From Heterobilharzia americana (Eukaryota > Platyhelminthes > Trematoda > Strigeidida > Schistosomatidae): a DNA stretch of 64,000 nt. The translations under genes and the position numbers were made by a program. The DNA lies in assembly GCA_944470555.2 (NCBI GenBank), contig OX104134.1, positions 99,132,701 through 99,196,700 on the forward strand, given 5' to 3'. The notes under the pieces are model-generated. The model was not told where the DNA came from. It made no database searches and saw nothing but the letters and a program-made list of their open reading frames with translations. Positions 44,896 through 55,401 of this stretch are shown piece by piece (within the stretch, counting starts at the first letter, position 1; every line of letters starts with the position of its first letter).

Positions 44896-46164
44896 GGGAC
44901 GACAAAAGGCAAGGTTAGTTAAGAGCTTATTATTCAGAAAAGTTGGGTACAGAAAATTTTTGCGTCAGTGAACAAATCTACGCAGGTAATAGATCCCTCG
45001 AGGAAGTCCAATGGCTCTCTTTTAAAGTAATGTGAAGGCAAACTTCTAAAGTCAGCAGAAACTTCAATAACTGTAGCATTTTTCAACCGCACAGATATGG
45101 TAAACTGAGGCTGAACCATCTTTCCAATGACCATTATGATCCTGGTGTAGGTGAACCGATGATGAAGGACAGCCTTCTTGTGGCCAGTCGCATGCAATAA
45201 CGAAGGTAGCCGCTAGAGTTTATACATCAATCCAGGATGAGGGGGGTGACTTTGTGTTCACAATTAGGCCCGATCTGTAGATGATCGCCAGCGCAAGTCA
45301 TTAGCTTCCGACCGGTAAACAGTAGGTTCATACCTCACTTCAGCTGTGAACGCCTAGGCACCCAGGCACTTTGGTAATCCGACCAAGGATTGCACTTTCC
45401 ATCTACACAAAGTAACTTGCCTTGAACTGTTCCATTCTCTTCCCCAAAAAAGTCGGTTACAAAGCGACAACCGGTGTGGCTTTCTAGTCCCCAGTGGTCA
45501 GTACTGACCCGAATCTATCAATCAACTCCGTGATATGCCCAACTGAGAGGAGTTACGTGACGCCACAGTGCGCTTTACCTAAGAGCCTCTCCACTGAGAC
45601 AGACTGCTACGGGTGAGGTTAAAACTCACTTTCACCTGCCAGTTTTTGTGTTCGGAATGCATAAATTCTGAAGTAAAAGCTGGAGCGCAAATCCTTTTCA
45701 CAGCAGTTTGAAACCTCAGTTAACCCACCTAGATTTGTGAGCATCATTCAACCTGAATTATTGCACCTACATCTTACCCAAGAAGTGAAAGTGCAGCCAA
45801 TGCATTGCAAATGAACGAACGGCGTGAGGGACAATTCAATAGCAGACACAAATGCGAAACCCATGAAGATAAGTGAAGTATTAAGGCGCAGAACAGGAAA
45901 CAGTCACACTTTCGTACAGAATAAGATGGCCTATGGAAAGCGCAAGAACACTCGAAATGACATTCAAACTCACTTGTTGCTACTGCAGATAAGAAAGGCA
46001 ACATACATACTGGTTAATCACCGGAGAACAACCAGTTACGACCTGTCTAGTCGTGAACCCCAACCAAACTCCACCCATCACTTTGCCCACTGTGACCACT
46101 AGGCTGGTAGACTCATCTTCTTGGTGCACTTTGTTTGGTGTCAACAAGTTCTAGAAAACTGACA
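44896..46164. other. Unassigned sequence with one unexplained 87-codon frame
   Basis: Contains the minus-strand frame at 45197-44934 (87 codons, no stop, mixed hydrophobic and basic composition), which I do not recognise. It has no zinc finger, RT or transposase motif, and no convincing splice borders. Nothing else is supported. Confidence 0.3.
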
Positions 46165-46560
46165 GGGACCCCTCAACCCAGGTCTCGTGCCTGTTGATAA
46201 TCATCAACAACTCATACCCACAACCTCGAGTGAATTGATGTCCCCTATGACCTTATAGTGCCCAGTAAAGTTGGTTACGATTTCTATCTCCTGTAAACTT
46301 TGTATTCACTATCGGCTGCAATCGGACGATGAATAATTTTCAATGCACTCAAAAAATTTGCCCGCTGGACTTGCCCACAAGAGTGCTTGGAATAAACACG
46401 TTATACTTCTACAGCCGCCTTTTCATTTCCCGCTTTGTGGTTGTCTAAAACAACTTGTTCAGAGCTTTAGTCTTAAGCCTGGGTCTAACAACCGTACGAT
46501 TTATGTAACCCATCAATGAAGTCAGAGAAGCTACCACTGAGCTATTCTTGCGACAGCTGA
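46165..46560 (-). mobile_element. SINE (SM-alpha-like) remnants, two partial pieces
   Basis: On the minus strand AATAGCTCAGTGGTAGCT (46548-46531) is a good A box without a clear B box. Separately, at 46212-46165, TTGATGA, a stem-like segment, CGAGAC and CTGGGTT follow the hammerhead-like order seen in the other copies (one change in each core). The spacing between the pieces is too long for one monomer, so they may be two fragments or an interrupted copy. Confidence 0.4.
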
Positions 46561-47775
46561 CCATCTGCATGGTTTTATTGGATACATTGTTCGGTCAGAG
46601 GACAGCAACCGATCTCATGTTGTCCAGTCTGAAGTGCGGACCAAATTACCGACTAGCAACTCTGGCAATATGGTCAGCACCTCCGATTACACGAGAAATT
46701 CCTTACCCCTGCAGTGAAAGCAATTAGACTTTTATTTACCCTATTGAAAAGAAAGCCAAAGTTTCTTTCTACCGGGGCACAGCATATTTTTCCTTAAAAA
46801 CAAACATTTATTTACTTGTTACGTAAGCCCTCCTATAATAATTTGAATTTTCCTGTGCGGTTAACAAGAGAAATACTTTTGCTTGCTAATGTGCTGGTGT
46901 TCTAACTCAAACCCTCTTTCCTCCTGGTTTCTACTGGTCGGCCATTTGTTTTGGAACTTATGGGCGGTCTCCAGCCTCATCCCAACAGACGTCAACGGAT
47001 AATCTAACCACCTACTAGCAAAGAACCCTCTCTCGCACTGTGCTTTAGGCGATTCTACAGACAACCCCGTTGAAATTTATGGAATTCGGACTAAAACACG
47101 TTCAAGTAACTGATTGTTGTGGTAACTTTGATATTCAATAGCTGTAACACGCTATACGTTCATTCATTATATTCGATATTTTTTCTCTTGTACCATCTTG
47201 GTTACTTCGATTCCGACTGGTGTCGTTGCTCTTAGCGCTTAGTCCACCACGCTCCGCAATGATTGATCGATGTACCTATAATCAGGGATCTGGATCGCTG
47301 GTTGTCCCCAGCCTTCGACCAACGTGGTCCTGTTCTAGTCATCGTATCACTTTCAGGTAGATGGTTACCTCACATACTAGCCACCCCGCCTTGCCACCCA
47401 CCAGCTCTATTCACGAGGCCAAGCGCAACTTGTGAACCATTCGCGTGGCGGTTTTATCACACGCGAGGTGTGCTACGAAGGTGATGGTGACCGAACATCT
47501 ACCTTTCGAGTCCCATTTCCCTACTTTTCGGGTTGCAAGATCCCATACATAAGCAGTGTATCTGTAAATCAGAGGGGAAGAATGTTCTCTAACCATTCTC
47601 CGACAGTCAATCGGTGGTTACAAGACTTGGCACGCTGTTCTACGAATAACAAAACTATGTCGTTTATGTCCATCTGACTGCTTAATCTTCGAGCGAACCA
47701 ATCTCTGTGAAGCTAGATGAAAGAACGACCTCTACAAGCACGTCTGTCACTCAGTTAAATCAAGCGGAGGACATA
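46561..47775. other. Unassigned sequence
   Basis: No signature recognised. The frames at 47263-47484 and 47432-47677 overlap each other and show no motif. Confidence 0.4.
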
Positions 47776-47786
47776 TGACAAGCACT

Positions 47787-50700
47787 ATTATTATTATTCA
47801 TTATTTGTCCTTTGGGTTCCTGATGGAACATATCGCCTCAGAAGCACGTCTCCAGTGAACTCTGTTCTCTGCAAACTTTCGAACCCGGCTCCACGACAGC
47901 CCCGAGGCTCTCATTTCTTCCTCGCACGATCCGCTTCACGTCACCCTCAGACGCCCAACTCGTCGCTTCCCATCTGGGTTCCACTCAACGGCCTAGCGCT
48001 TGATGTCCTAGTCGGCCCACTCCATCCCCACTTCCTTCTGTATATTTATTGAGCGATAGGTTCTTTGTTGGCTCGTCGCCAGCCAGCCAGATTTCCTTGT
48101 TGCCGATTCTTTCTGGTCATCTGATCTTCAGTAACGAGCTAGCGTAGGTGGCAGTTGTTGATGAATGTCTGTAGTTTGTTGAAAATCCCCCTCATAACGC
48201 TCCAAGTCTCCGAGCCATAGAGAAGCCCTTGACGCTGGCGTTGAAAATCCGGATCCTGTTCCACACCGGTTTCAGGCTAATGAACGCCTGTCTTGCCATC
48301 CTTCCGATCCTAACTGGCTTTGACGTCGTCGTCTGTGCCTGTGCTGCCTGTAGTTGAAACGATGTTGCCCAGGTAGGTGAAAGAGGCTACTTCCTTCAAG
48401 TTTCTCCACTGGTAGTGATTGGAGCTTGTTGTTGTTGGTGGTGGTGTTGGTTGGGTATCATCACCACCTCTGTCCTCTCTACGTTCACTTGAAGCCCCGT
48501 CTTCGCTGCCCTACCTCTTCCGTCAACTTATTGATTTCGCCCGTAGATCTCCAAGTTTGTGTGACTTTAAACACAAGTCATCGGCGAAATCCAAATCTTC
48601 TAGGACCTTTTCTCCGGTCCAGCGCATCATTCTCTTCTCACTCCTCGCAGTTTGTTGCATAATCCAGTCCGCCATACTCAGGAAGATCATCGATGATAGT
48701 ACACAGCCTTGTCTTGCTCCCGCCTTCACTTCAAAGGCATCACTGGGCTTTCCACTGTGGATTACTTGGCATGTGGCGTCTTCACATAGTTGTTGAATGA
48801 GGTTGATGAAGGTTTGTGGTGCCAAGACCGTAGTGTTGAAGCAGTTGTCCAATTACCCCTCGGTCGACGCTGTCAAAGATAGGCCCTTTCAAAGTCGATG
48901 AAGTTGAGGTAGAGGGTTGACCACAATTCTGCGCTCTGTTCTATGATGGTGCGCAGCGTTGCAATTTGGTCCGCATATGGTTTACACTTTCTTAATCCGG
49001 CCAGCCTGTTCCAGTCGTAGTTTTGAATCCAGTGCATCCCTTAGTCTCTCTAGGATGATGCGGCCTAATGTTTTGCTTGGGGTGGACAGGGGTGGGGCAT
49101 GATTCCGCGCCAGTTCTTGCAAAGGCTTAGGTCGTTGTTCTTCGGGGGTTTGGCAAGGTAGTCTTTCTTACAGTCAGTTGACAGGTACCTTCCCTTCCTT
49201 CCAGACCTTCAGCAATAGCGGCGTGAGCATGTCTGCTGTTGTCTTTGCGTCTGCTCTCAATGCTTCCAGCGGGATTCCATCTGGTCCTGCTACTTTTCCG
49301 CATTTCAGTAGCTTTATGGAGATCAAGACTTCGACTTTTGTTGGAGGATTTGTGTTCAATGGTAGTTCTGTGACTGCAGGTGGTATTTCTGGACGAAGTG
49401 CAGGTGGTGGTGGTGGTGGTCGATTCAAGGGCCTTTGAAGTGGTCAGCACATCGTTTCCTTTTTTTCTCTTGTTTGGTAATTAGATTTCCTTCATCACCC
49501 TTCATTGATTTTATCTGTGTTGATCTCTTCCCCGACTTCAAGTAACCTGGTTACTTGATAAAATGTTGTCAGGTCTCTGTCTCTCCTAACTGCAGCCTGT
49601 TCTGCTTCACTTGCCAGTGTGTCGTGGAAGTGTCTTTTGTCTTTCCGTGCACTCTTCTTCACTTCTTTGTCTAGTGTAGTGTTTTATACATTGTACTTCT
49701 TGTCGTTGAGAATCCTTGCACTGGTTTATCTTCTGCTTCACCATCCTCCTCTCCCTGCTCTCTCAGCTTCCATGTATCCGTCGAGATCCATTCCTTGTCT
49801 TGTCTCTTCTTCCTTCCTAATGCGGTTATACAGGTTTCTTTACGCATCTCTTTCGAAGAGTTCCATTATTCTTCCACTCGGGTTCCTCTGGGGGTGTTGC
49901 TCAATGTCTCACATATTTTCCTGATGGCTGAATGACATGAAGATGTCTTTTGTGGTTTCGTCCTTCAGTTCAGTTTCTGTTCTGGGTGGTTGTAAAACCT
50001 GAATTGTGGTCTGTCACGAGCTTCTATGAAGGCTTTGAATTTGATTTGGAACTTCCCCCACACTAGATAGTGGTCTGAGCCCACATCCGCTCCTCTTCTT
50101 GGTCTTGTGTCAAGTAGATTGGCTGCTCTTTTTTTTCTTGGGATAGTGGTGAAGTCAATCTGCTTTTCAGTGTGTCCATCTGGTGAGATTAAATCCATGT
50201 CGCTTTGTGGATACCCTTCTGCTTAAACACACTGCCCCACTCCAATCACCAAATCGTTGAATGCACAGAATTCTGCAAACAATTCTCCATTCTCGTTCAT
50301 CACCTCACCTGGTGCTTCTCTACCCATGGTTAGTTCTCTTCCTGTGTTGTCCGCTCCCAGTTTGACATTCATATCGCCCATTAGAATTTTGATATCGCCA
50401 ACTTGAGTGGTGTCTTATCCAGTGTTGATTGAAATTGTCTGTAGAATTCCTCCTTTTTCTCTTGCTCTGAATTATTTGTAGATGCATAGGGTAGCATTGT
50501 ATGATTGTTACTTTCCTTCCTTCCTTCCTTCCTTTTGAGTTGAACCTTGCTGTCATGATCCTGATCCTGGAGGAGTAGGAGATTGGTTCCCACTGCATGA
50601 GAGAAAGCCTTCGATGCTGTTGGGGACGTCATGATAGCCACTTGAAAACTCAGTGTGCTCGTGGTTGTTGTCTGGGTGACAATATCGGAGTAGATTATTG

Positions 50701-51115
50701 ATTCTCCTCTCCAGTTGACAGTTTGGAGAGTCCACTTTCATTCGATCCGCTATCGCAAATTCCAAGCACTTCAATGTGATACCTTGTCATCTCGTCTGCA
50801 ATCTGGGCTGCTTTGCTGGGTTTAAACATCGTGCGGACATTCCATGTCCCTATGTTTGCTTTCGCCTTTATCGAAAGATGACACATGGGCCAATTGGCTT
50901 CCCGAAGGGTTTCACCAACTGGCGTCATTTCGTCTCTCCGACTCCAGCGAGGAATAATTTTGTTTTTATTTTTTATATTTCGTTTGTGCTTTGAAGTTTG
51001 TTTAGTGGTTGGATTTGTTTTAGGGGTAGGGTTGCTAGCCCTATGCCCAACCTTCCCTCTTTACCCGGCTTAGGACCGGCTAGTAACCAGTGAACTAGCT
51101 AAGCAGACTAGGTTG
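47787..51115 (-). mobile_element. RTE-B non-LTR retrotransposon B5, full length
   Basis: About 3.3 kb on the minus strand, with (TTA)n at the 3' end (47787-47800) and the GGACCGGCTAGTAACCAG 5' block at 51076. An imperfect flanking repeat, TGACAAGCACT (47776-47786) versus TGACAGACACT (51116-51126), could be an aged target duplication. The 3' half (47800-49570) is diverged from B2 and B3; 49573-49820 is identical with both; 49821-50160 is diverged; and 50165-51073 is nearly identical with B3 18631-19540. This patchwork is unusual for independent insertions. Confidence 0.9.
47850..50928 (-). pseudogene. RTE-B5 endonuclease-reverse transcriptase, frameshifted
   Basis: Segments in order: endonuclease (50928-50320, in three frames, sharing with B3 the changed GICDSGSN motif); a segment with TEKQIDFTTIPRKKR and GADVGSDHYLV, the SDH catalytic pair (50198-49965); linker; RT fingers with GPDGIPLEAL (49428-49174); palm with FADD in GEKVLEDLDFADDLC (48852-48523); and a broken C-terminal region down to about 47850. 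Many frame changes make it inactive. Confidence 0.85.
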
Positions 51116-52575
51116 TGACAGACACTACTCAACGTAAATATTTCAGGGGATAGTTCCGCGGAGCCTCGAAAAGGCCGACAATGTTCTAGTTCAGAAAGTG
51201 ACCTTCGTTGATGTGATACACTCGACAGACAACTTTTTCAATAGAAAACGTCAGATCACAACTTGTTCGATGGACCTAAATGCCGACTTTAGACCAAGAA
51301 ATGCAGCAACGTAAGGCCAAGAAGCAGTTGTGTACATTTAGGTTAAGGCCGGCAACCGGAAGATAACTGTCTGGAAAGAGCAATTGTGTGAAAATAAGGA
51401 AGGTGGCGTCCATGACTATCATTTGGCGGAAAATAGACTCCCGTACCGCCACGTTAAAATAACAGTACCAACAAAATAATAAAATAATAGTCTGCAGCAA
51501 ATAAAGGTTTAGTTAGTTCTTCGGTCTGTTTTTCTAAGAAGTTGACTAAATTGATATATTAGTTAGTTTTTACGATTATCTATCAACAGTGCCAGATGCC
51601 GGGTGACCAAGCTTGGAGTGTATTGCGTCCACCATTCCGACCTCCTCTTTCTGATAGTCCACATAGATACTTTGATGTGGGGTAGTCTGCGCTTTACGAC
51701 TCTGTGGAGTCGGGTTGCACCATTTTACATATCTCACTTGTTTCATTTTCCTTGTGACCCAAACTGTGGTATGCATCACCGGCATCTGCAAGAAGCGTGG
51801 CAGTAACTTCTCGCCGTGATCCATCTAATGGTAAACCAACATACTCCTCGCCAGCTGCTGGCACAAGAGATCTTTCTGGCTGGGGAAAATTAGGGTGTAA
51901 AAGGGTATCCGTTGCTGTAATGTGCCGTGAGGGTTCACAAATCACGCAATTAGCAGGAGAAGTTAACAGGATGGTAGAATGAGGCCACTATAAAGACTTT
52001 ATAAAGTGTGCATTATCAGCACCAAGCAGTGGAGTAACCTAGGTTTGTGACCTATAGGACAGCTTGCAGCTGCCCCTGTGTGAAACAGGTCGTTTAGAAG
52101 GAAAAGACAGTGGTCACTCTATGAGGAAAGTTACATTATATTATACTAAATTTTACACCAGTTGGATGCAGTACAAAACCGCAAAACAAGAGGGCTGACA
52201 GCGATCACCCAGCGGATGTTCGCCAGAGAATAACACACAATACGGCTTAGAAACATCGCCGGCTGTGGGCATCTCATCGATAATCTATGCTGCTCCATCG
52301 AAATCGGTGACCCCCCGCAATGTTTTATCAGGTGTTGGATAGCATTTAGCAGGTGCAACCTGGCGGTGCAGCCACCCTTCCAACCTTTCACAAACACCGG
52401 TGATAATATTTCAAAACTGAAATGAGGAAACCATCGGTGACAAACAGACAGACAACCTGTTACAGAAGTGCATCAGCTCGAACTGTAACAATTCAAAGCG
52501 CTGTTCAAAGAAAAACTGGGTAGAGATGAAGTAAGTGATACTAAAGGGAAGAAAATTTATTAGAGGAGAGAAAAG
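51116..52575. other. Unassigned sequence
   Basis: No supported gene. Overlapping minus-strand frames at 51576-51945 are open but in different phases and show no motif I recognise. Confidence 0.4.
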
Positions 52576-52579
52576 AGGT

Positions 52580-52870
52580 ACCTGAGGGTTGGTGGAATGT
52601 GTGCACCTCCAGAGATACTGAAGAGTGACCACATCTGCATCATCCTGGACGATTTTCAGTAATATCCGCAAAAGTCCCCAACTAGTGATTTCCGTCATGC
52701 CGGGAACCCCAGGGTGACAACCATTTTGCAGACGGCCGCCACTTATGGTCACAGACCTCGTGGACTCCCGCCACCTCTTCATCTGACTGCCCCTAGTATT
52801 CTTCAAACAAAATCCGACTTCAGCTAACATCGCACATTGAGGTGTGCATATGCAACACATACCCAGGTCA
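52580..52870 (-). mobile_element. RTE-A/C-like C-terminal fragment
   Basis: The minus-strand translation reads CAMLAEVGFCLKNTRGSQMK, then a GCHPGVPG and LWRCTHS ending, matching the RTE-A terminus (TMLAEVGSGWKKARGGQTK to RCIHTL). Only the last about 95 residues are present. Confidence 0.7.
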
Positions 52871-52874
52871 TCTC

Positions 52875-53428
52875 TATCAGCTAACCAATGTCGAGTGCTT
52901 GACTGGTCAAATAGACGAATTCAGTTGTTCTAGAAAGGACTGAGTCAACACCGTCAGAAGCAATCTTGTGCCCACTTTCACTAGCATGCATTGCTACTGC
53001 TGATCTTTTTTCCAAACTGTTCAGTTCCACTTCATTCTTCCGCGGTAGTTCACAATACAACCTGTGTTCATTCACGATAACTTTCAGGCGTCTACATCTT
53101 TCGCCAACATAATTGGCCTCACAGTCTGTCTTGTTATCTAATGAACATACTTGTTTTGTGTCATCCTTGGAGTCACATCTTTCACTTTGATCGGGGCTCA
53201 ATCTGAAGAATTTGAGGGTTTGAAATATACTCCAGCACCATACTTAGCGCATGCTACCTGCATTTATTCTGAAGCACTTTTTCTGCGTGTAATCGTCGTT
53301 TTTGATATCCATGATTTTTTTTCAGTCTTACTTGTCTTATCTGCTTGCCTCTTGCTATTCCTCTGGAGATCACTGTTCAGAAAAGGTTTTGAACGGTCAT
53401 TCTCCATCATTACTTTGGAATGTTCATT
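52875..53428 (-). mobile_element. Penelope-like element, GIY-YIG endonuclease region fragment
   Basis: The minus-strand frame 53201-52881 contains NYVGERCRRLKVIVNEH followed by SAVAMHASESGHKI, the spacing of the GIY-YIG-type domain C-terminal to PLE reverse transcriptase (a Y-VG-T-R-L--R--EH motif, then SA-A-H---GH-I). A Lys/Arg-rich linker precedes it up to the assembly gap. The RT part is missing and may lie in the gap. Confidence 0.65.
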
Positions 53429-53928
53429 NNNNNNNNNNNNNNNNNNNNNNNNNNNNNNNNNNNNNNNNNNNNNNNNNNNNNNNNNNNNNNNNNNNNNNNN
53501 NNNNNNNNNNNNNNNNNNNNNNNNNNNNNNNNNNNNNNNNNNNNNNNNNNNNNNNNNNNNNNNNNNNNNNNNNNNNNNNNNNNNNNNNNNNNNNNNNNNN
53601 NNNNNNNNNNNNNNNNNNNNNNNNNNNNNNNNNNNNNNNNNNNNNNNNNNNNNNNNNNNNNNNNNNNNNNNNNNNNNNNNNNNNNNNNNNNNNNNNNNNN
53701 NNNNNNNNNNNNNNNNNNNNNNNNNNNNNNNNNNNNNNNNNNNNNNNNNNNNNNNNNNNNNNNNNNNNNNNNNNNNNNNNNNNNNNNNNNNNNNNNNNNN
53801 NNNNNNNNNNNNNNNNNNNNNNNNNNNNNNNNNNNNNNNNNNNNNNNNNNNNNNNNNNNNNNNNNNNNNNNNNNNNNNNNNNNNNNNNNNNNNNNNNNNN
53901 NNNNNNNNNNNNNNNNNNNNNNNNNNNN
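53429..53928. other. Assembly gap, exactly 500 N
   Basis: A run of 500 N. The round length suggests a scaffold gap of nominal size. Open frames spanning it are artefacts. Confidence 0.99.
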
Positions 53929-54104
53929 TATTTTTATAACTAAATGAATGAATGACTCTCAAATCTAATTTATTGGTTGGTAATTTTTATGCATTCGATT
54001 GGTTTGGTGATGGTTTTCGAGTATTTAATACTGATAGACGGTGAATTTTACTTGAATAATACCCAGTTTTACTGAGTCTGATATTAGTTCTTTCAATGTT
54101 GTGG

Positions 54105-54375
54105 TTCATCGTTGCTGATGAGTGCCACCAAGAACAAGGGTCCAGGTATCCCTGTCAACTATCCACAGATAAGTGGCATTAAACATGGGGCAGATTGCAA
54201 GGTGATTGATCAATTAGATGTTTAGTCCTATACCCTATACGAGATCAATAGCTGAGTAGTAATATCTCTGACTGAACCTCTGGGTGACACAAGTTTAAAT
54301 CTCATAGGGGACATCAGTTGGAGAATCTCCCTAGCCAACGGTGCCAACAAGGACGAAACGTATATCAAACAGGGC
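54105..54375 (+). mobile_element. SM-alpha-like SINE unit flanked by two hammerhead-like cores
   Basis: CTGATGAG (54115-54122) followed by TGCCACCAAGAAC gives a hammerhead-like first core and stem II. About 125 bases on, TAGCTGAGTAGT (54249-54260) and AAGTTTAAATCTC (54291-54303) fit pol III A and B boxes. Then GTGCCAACAAGGACGAAAC (54341-54359) gives stem II plus an intact CGAAAC second core. The two stem II regions are near-identical, so this looks like one monomer bracketed by ribozyme sequence, as expected from a tandemly transcribed, self-cleaved unit. Each core has one damaged half. Confidence 0.6.
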
Positions 54376-54779
54376 TTCCTGCTTATTTTCTGCAAACATG
54401 CATAGCATAGAAACGTCAGTTTACCTAGATTTTAATAGCATTGAAGCTCTTTCAGATAACATTGATGTAGCACTAAATAATAAAACACAAAGCACTGAGT
54501 AGTTGATTGGGGTATTTTCTGCTTAATGTCAACAACTTTGAAGTATAGATACAACCCGCATCTACTTATCTCCGGATACTTAGTGCTTAACATGCTTCAC
54601 TGTCATATGAAGGATATAAACGTAATGTGTATGTTGTATAATCTGATAAGCAAATGCTAGCCGAAATTGTGAAGTTTACTACTATATCAGTCACTGTCCA
54701 CTACCTTCATTGTGTCAAACGTTTCAGTGAGCAGAGAGATAAAATCAACGTAGAACCTCACACACACAAATGCATCGGT
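54376..54779. other. Unassigned AT-rich sequence
   Basis: No gene or element signature recognised. Confidence 0.4.
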
Positions 54780-55015
54780 TGAAGTTGCCCACCCTTTACA
54801 GTAGCATAAAAAAGAAAACAAGCATAAACAAAAAGACTGATAACAAAGTCAGCAACCTTGTGTGAGAGAATAAACAGTTCAAATATGAAGAGTGAAAGCA
54901 TCTGCGCCATTTTGACTGATTTTCATCTATTTCCTAGCCACTGATTCTTGTCATCTTGCAGGCCCAAACCAGGGAGTCTGCATCTCCCAACGAGACTCAG
55001 ACCAAAAGTAAGAGA
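54780..55015 (-). mobile_element. RTE-A 3' end remnant A8, left half
   Basis: 54895-55015 aligns with A2 57965-58095, the end of the RTE-A ORF (GCATCTGCGCC, CCACTGATTCTTGTC, AGTCTGCATC). It is interrupted at 55015 and resumes at 63902 with the next part of the same element, so the 8.9 kb in between is an insertion. Confidence 0.7.
55004..55015. repeat. Direct repeat flanking the PLE-based nest (left copy)
   Basis: AAAAGTAAGAGA, repeated exactly at 63890-63901. It is consistent with a 12-bp target duplication of the PLE insertion into RTE-A8. Confidence 0.8.
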
Positions 55016-55345
55016 TTTATGACATACAGTGATACAGTATTATTTACTTCATGACATTTCAAGTATAAATTATCACTGCTCAATCACACCGATGTAATCA
55101 CACCACATTCAACATCTCATTTTTATAGTTGTCACCTCATGTGATTTCTTTCTATTGTAGTAAAATTTTACATATCTCTGGTGATAGGTGTTGCGTCATC
55201 CCGTTCACATGTGTTGCCTGTTGATTCATTCGATGAACAAAGATTCAGTAATCTCTCTCTCTCTCTCTCTCTCCCCACCTAATCATAGTCGACTGAAGTA
55301 CAGTGGCCGTATCCCACCCATTCTATAGACACTGTCATGAATAAA
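55016..55345 (-). mobile_element. PLE terminal region, inverted copy (left end of PLE insertion)
   Basis: This is the reverse complement of 63500-63840 with moderate divergence and a (CT)n tract at 55252-55272 that mirrors the (GA)n tract at 63569-63590. It forms the left arm of an inverted pair that brackets everything up to 63889. A leading inverted partial copy is a known layout of Penelope insertions. Confidence 0.75.
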
Positions 55346-55401
55346 ACCAGAAAATCTACAGTCGACTAAGGCCATCTCTACGTTAGTCTAAATGTTTTAA
55401 T

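Noticed and set aside
53151..53962. Long open frames of 175-262 codons
   Set aside because: They run through 500 undetermined bases, so they have no stops only because of N.
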